From Oscillospiraceae bacterium (GTDB lineage Bacteria; Bacillota; Clostridia; Oscillospirales; Oscillospiraceae), in NCBI GenBank assembly GCA_017624715.1, contig JAGAMN010000012.1, forward strand, positions 1 to 32,163: a stretch of 32,163 nucleotides of DNA. The letters are read 5' to 3'. The position numbers and the translations under genes were made by a program. Of this stretch, positions 30,191 through 32,163 are shown piece by piece (positions within the stretch are counted from its first letter, which is position 1; every line of letters starts with the position of its first letter). The notes under the pieces were generated by a model that was not told where the DNA came from, did not search any database, and saw only the letters and a program-made list of their open reading frames with translations.

Positions 30191-31471
30191 GTGCCTACGT
30201 ATTCTTGCAGAACCAAAGAAGAACTCCAGCAGGAGCAGAGCAAACTTCTTGCCCGCTATGCTGCGCTGAAGCAGGAAGATCTGAAGCTGGATATGTCCCG
30301 CGGCAAGCCCAGCAAGCTGCAATTGGACCTGGTCAGTGATATTTTGACTGTACTGACTGACCCCGCCGATTGCATCATCGATGGTGTTGACAGCCGCAAC
30401 TATGGCGACCTGGCCGGCCTTCCCTGCGCCCGGGAATACTGGGCGGATGTCCTGGGGTGCAAGCCCAGCCAGACTTTCGTAGGCGGTAACGCCAGCCTGA
30501 CCTTGATGTACGATCTGATCGCCCGGGCCTATGCCTATGGCCTTAAGGATAGCCCCAAGCCCTGGTGTAAGGAAGAGAAAGTCAAATTCCTGTGCCCCTC
30601 TCCCGGCTACGACCGTCATTTCCGCATCACCGAGAGCTTCGGTTTTGAGCTGATCATCATTCCCATGACCCCCGACGGTCCGGACATGGATATGGTGGAA
30701 GATCTGGTCAAAGATCCCGCAGTTAAGGGTATTTGGTGCGTACCCAAATATTCCAACCCCCAGGGCTATAACTACTCCGAGGAAACCATCGACCGCTTCG
30801 CCAACCTGAAGCCCGCCGCACCGGATTTTGCCATCATGTGGGATAACGCATACTGTGTCCATGAATTTGACGGCGAGTTCCAGCCCTTCCGGGATATCAT
30901 TTCCCTCTGCGCTGAGGCCGGCCGACCCAATATGGCCTATGAATTTGCCTCTACTTCCAAGATCACCCTGCCCGGCGCAGGTATCTCTGTTATGGCATCT
31001 TCCGAGGAGAACATTGCCTATCATCTGAAGCACATCGGTGTGCAGACCATTTCCTACGATAAGCTGAATCAGCTGCGGCATGTCAAGTATCTGAAAAACC
31101 GCGCCCATACTCTGGAAGTCATGAAGCGCCATGCGGTGATCATGGCCCCTAAGTTTGAAATGGTGCTGCGGATGCTCCGTGCAGAGCTGACCAACAAAGG
31201 CGTTGCCCACTGGCACCATCCACAGGGGGGTTACTTTGTCTGCGTGGCAGCTATGCCCGGCACGGCAAAGCGAACCCTGGAGCTGTGTACTCAGGCCGGT
31301 GTGACCCTAACCCCTGCCGGTGCTACCTACCCCTACGGCATCGACCCCAACGATTCCATGATCCGTGTAGCCCCCAGTCTGCCTCCCATCGAGGAGCTGG
31401 AAAAGGCCATGCAGGTCTTCTGTGTCAGCCTGAAACTGGCTGCCCTGGAAAAAATGCTCAGCGAAATGTAA
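30191..31471 (+). CDS. PLP-dependent aminotransferase, class I (aspartate aminotransferase-like)
   Basis: 426 aa fold-type I aminotransferase of the MocR-like/AspB-type subgroup (Aminotran_MocR). Visible features: LKLDMSRGKPSKLQLDLVSD near the N-terminus, FVGGNASLTLMYDLIARAYA (phosphate-binding region), CVPKYSNPQGYNYSEETIDR, FAIMWDNAYCVHEF (Asp and Tyr contacting PLP) and FASTSKITLPGAGIS (Schiff-base Lys). It probably transfers the amino group between aspartate or a related acid and 2-oxoglutarate. The start is uncertain: I favour GTG 30191 because GAAAGGATG lies 8 nt upstream; ATG 30182 is too close to that SD and TTG 30170 has none. It is divergent from glnN, both nitrogen metabolism. Confidence 0.88.
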   Translation: MPTYSCRTKEELQQEQSKLLARYAALKQEDLKLDMSRGKPSKLQLDLVSDILTVLTDPADCIIDGVDSRNYGDLAGLPCAREYWADVLGCKPSQTFVGGNASLTLMYDLIARAYAYGLKDSPKPWCKEEKVKFLCPSPGYDRHFRITESFGFELIIIPMTPDGPDMDMVEDLVKDPAVKGIWCVPKYSNPQGYNYSEETIDRFANLKPAAPDFAIMWDNAYCVHEFDGEFQPFRDIISLCAEAGRPNMAYEFASTSKITLPGAGISVMASSEENIAYHLKHIGVQTISYDKLNQLRHVKYLKNRAHTLEVMKRHAVIMAPKFEMVLRMLRAELTNKGVAHWHHPQGGYFVCVAAMPGTAKRTLELCTQAGVTLTPAGATYPYGIDPNDSMIRVAPSLPPIEELEKAMQVFCVSLKLAALEKMLSEM

Positions 31472-31475
31472 AACG

Positions 31476-31510
31476 AAAAGAGGCAGTTCACATTAGACTG
31501 CCTCTTTTTT
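31476..31510 (+). terminator. Terminator of the aminotransferase gene
   Basis: AAGAGGCAGT / ACTGCCTCTT with a 9-nt loop followed by TTTTTT. Confidence 0.9.
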
Positions 31511-31511
31511 C

Positions 31512-31540
31512 TTTACTTTTCCGACTGTTCGCTGTATAAT
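31512..31540 (+). promoter_or_regulatory. Promoter of the GtrA-like gene
   Basis: TTTACT (31512-31517), 17 bp, perfect TATAAT (31535-31540), 29 bp before the start codon. Confidence 0.5.
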
Positions 31541-31568
31541 CAAAGCATTCAAAATGGGAGGAAACGGC

Positions 31569-32003
31569 ATGATAAAAAAACTGCTGAACATTTATTACCG
31601 GCACGAAGAAGCCATCGCCTATTTATTCTTTGGCGGATTGACCACGGTGGTTAACTATGTTGTGTGTCTTCCCTGTGAGCATTGGTTAAAGGTCTGCGGG
31701 ATAGAACCCAGCGGATTGATTAGCAATGTTATCGCCTGGGTCGTGGCGGTTGCCTTTGCATTTCTGACCAACAAGCCCTTTGTATTCAAAAGCCATGATT
31801 GGTCGGCCAAAGTGCTCTGGCCGGAGTTGAGCAAATTTCTGGGCTGCCGGGTAGGCTCTCTTGTACTGGAATCAGCAATCATTTTTGTGACAGTAGACCT
31901 GCTGGCGTGGAGCTTGTTTTGGATGAAGCTGGTCACCAATGTGATGGTGGTGATTCTAAATTACATCGGCAGCAAACTGCTGGTATTTCGGAAAAAGAAA
32001 TAA
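31569..32003 (+). CDS. GtrA-family membrane protein
   Basis: 144 aa with four TM helices: EEAIAYLFFGGLTTVVNYVV at about 13-35, NVIAWVVAVAFAFLTNKPFV at about 53-75, then about 90-110 and 115-138. The AFLTNKPFVF and NYIGSKLLVFRKK motifs are GtrA/DPMS-like. Such proteins are thought to help flip polyprenyl-linked sugars in surface polysaccharide or teichoic-acid glycosylation. ATG 31569 follows GGGAGG by 7 nt. Single gene with its own terminator. Confidence 0.92.
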   Translation: MIKKLLNIYYRHEEAIAYLFFGGLTTVVNYVVCLPCEHWLKVCGIEPSGLISNVIAWVVAVAFAFLTNKPFVFKSHDWSAKVLWPELSKFLGCRVGSLVLESAIIFVTVDLLAWSLFWMKLVTNVMVVILNYIGSKLLVFRKKK

Positions 32004-32037
32004 AAGAACCCGGCCCAAAGGCTGAAGGTGTAAACTA

Positions 32038-32081
32038 AAGGTAGACATACGGAAAAGAACCCGTGTGTCTACCTTTTCTTT
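32038..32081 (+). terminator. Terminator of the GtrA-like gene
   Basis: Two 15-nt arms (32038-32052 and 32061-32075) pair with one wobble and are followed by TTTTCTTT. Confidence 0.85.
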
Positions 32082-32113
32082 ATGCTAAAATCAGAGTAAC
32101 AGGGGGTGAAGAA

Positions 32114-32163
32114 ATGAGAAAAGGCCAAAGAAAACGAGTATTGACAAAGGAACAAAAACTTGA
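32114..32163 (+). CDS. Start of an unidentified gene (N-terminus only)
   Basis: ATG 32114 follows a good SD (GGGGGTGA, 32102-32109). The 16 visible codons give a very basic N-terminus (MRKGQRKRVLTKEQKL) and run off the right edge. Too short to identify. Confidence 0.5.
   Translation, partial: MRKGQRKRVLTKEQKL

Noticed and set aside
1-32163. CRISPR array, restriction or abortive-infection system, rRNA operon, conjugation or replication genes
   Set aside because: No regularly spaced repeats, no Cas, nuclease or methylase motifs of such systems, no relaxase or Rep motifs, and no rRNA sequence were found in either strand.

Overview
The window looks like a chromosomal segment of a low-to-moderate-GC Gram-positive gut-type Clostridia. 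Oscillospiraceae/Ruminococcaceae is my best guess. The reasons are the dprA-topA-trmFO order, a type III (GlnN) glutamine synthetase, a two-gene chromate-transporter pair, strong AGGAGG Shine-Dalgarno (SD) sequences, and a GTAGGGGCGATTCGCG-type intergenic palindrome that I recall from Oscillospirales genomes. No rRNA or species-diagnostic gene is present, so the assignment stops at that level.

Layout. (1) 1-1740, core: a truncated exported or membrane protein gene, tRNA-Pro(UGG), and ychF, all on the minus strand. (2) About 1.77-11.65 kb: an AT-rich genomic island inserted just upstream of ychF. Its two ends are mirror images. The left arm (minus strand) holds an XRE regulator, a Tn916-type excisionase and a tyrosine integrase. 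The right arm (plus strand) holds an XRE regulator, a small ORF/structured transcript, a deleted excisionase and an integrase with an in-frame amber codon. Both integrases point outward and end next to ACGCCA-containing direct repeats. The left module looks intact and the right one decayed. No conjugation or replication genes are visible. (3) The island cargo (4.38-9.09 kb) is a truncated SLOG-like gene, a small ORF, and a four-gene export cassette: TasA/CalY-like protein, SipW-type signal peptidase with a large membrane extension, a DUF5305-like membrane protein, and a second secreted protein with the same SipW-type signal peptide and InlB/BspA-like parts. (4) 11.65-32.16 kb, GC-richer core: NifX-like protein and paired chromate transporters; a GT4 glycosyltransferase; a Ktr/Trk potassium system followed by an rRNA methyltransferase, dprA, topA, trmFO, plsX and rnc in one tight run; then an MBL/beta-CASP nuclease, thioredoxin, PAP2 phosphatase and dUTPase; then divergent glnN and an aminotransferase; GtrA; and the start of one more gene.

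The least expected feature of the island is its RNA-level control. Three regulatory genes (int1, int2, XRE2) have a long inverted repeat whose 3' arm touches or contains the SD, while the predicted promoter leaves the 5' arm out of the native transcript. This is the arrangement expected for fold-back inhibition of read-through expression. Two cargo genes (the SipW-like peptidase and the second secreted protein) have their SD inside a 13-16 bp stem formed with their own signal/TM-coding sequence. Together these suggest an exported-fibre-type cassette that is tightly silenced after transfer. All of this is read by eye; no folding energies, database searches or composition statistics were run.
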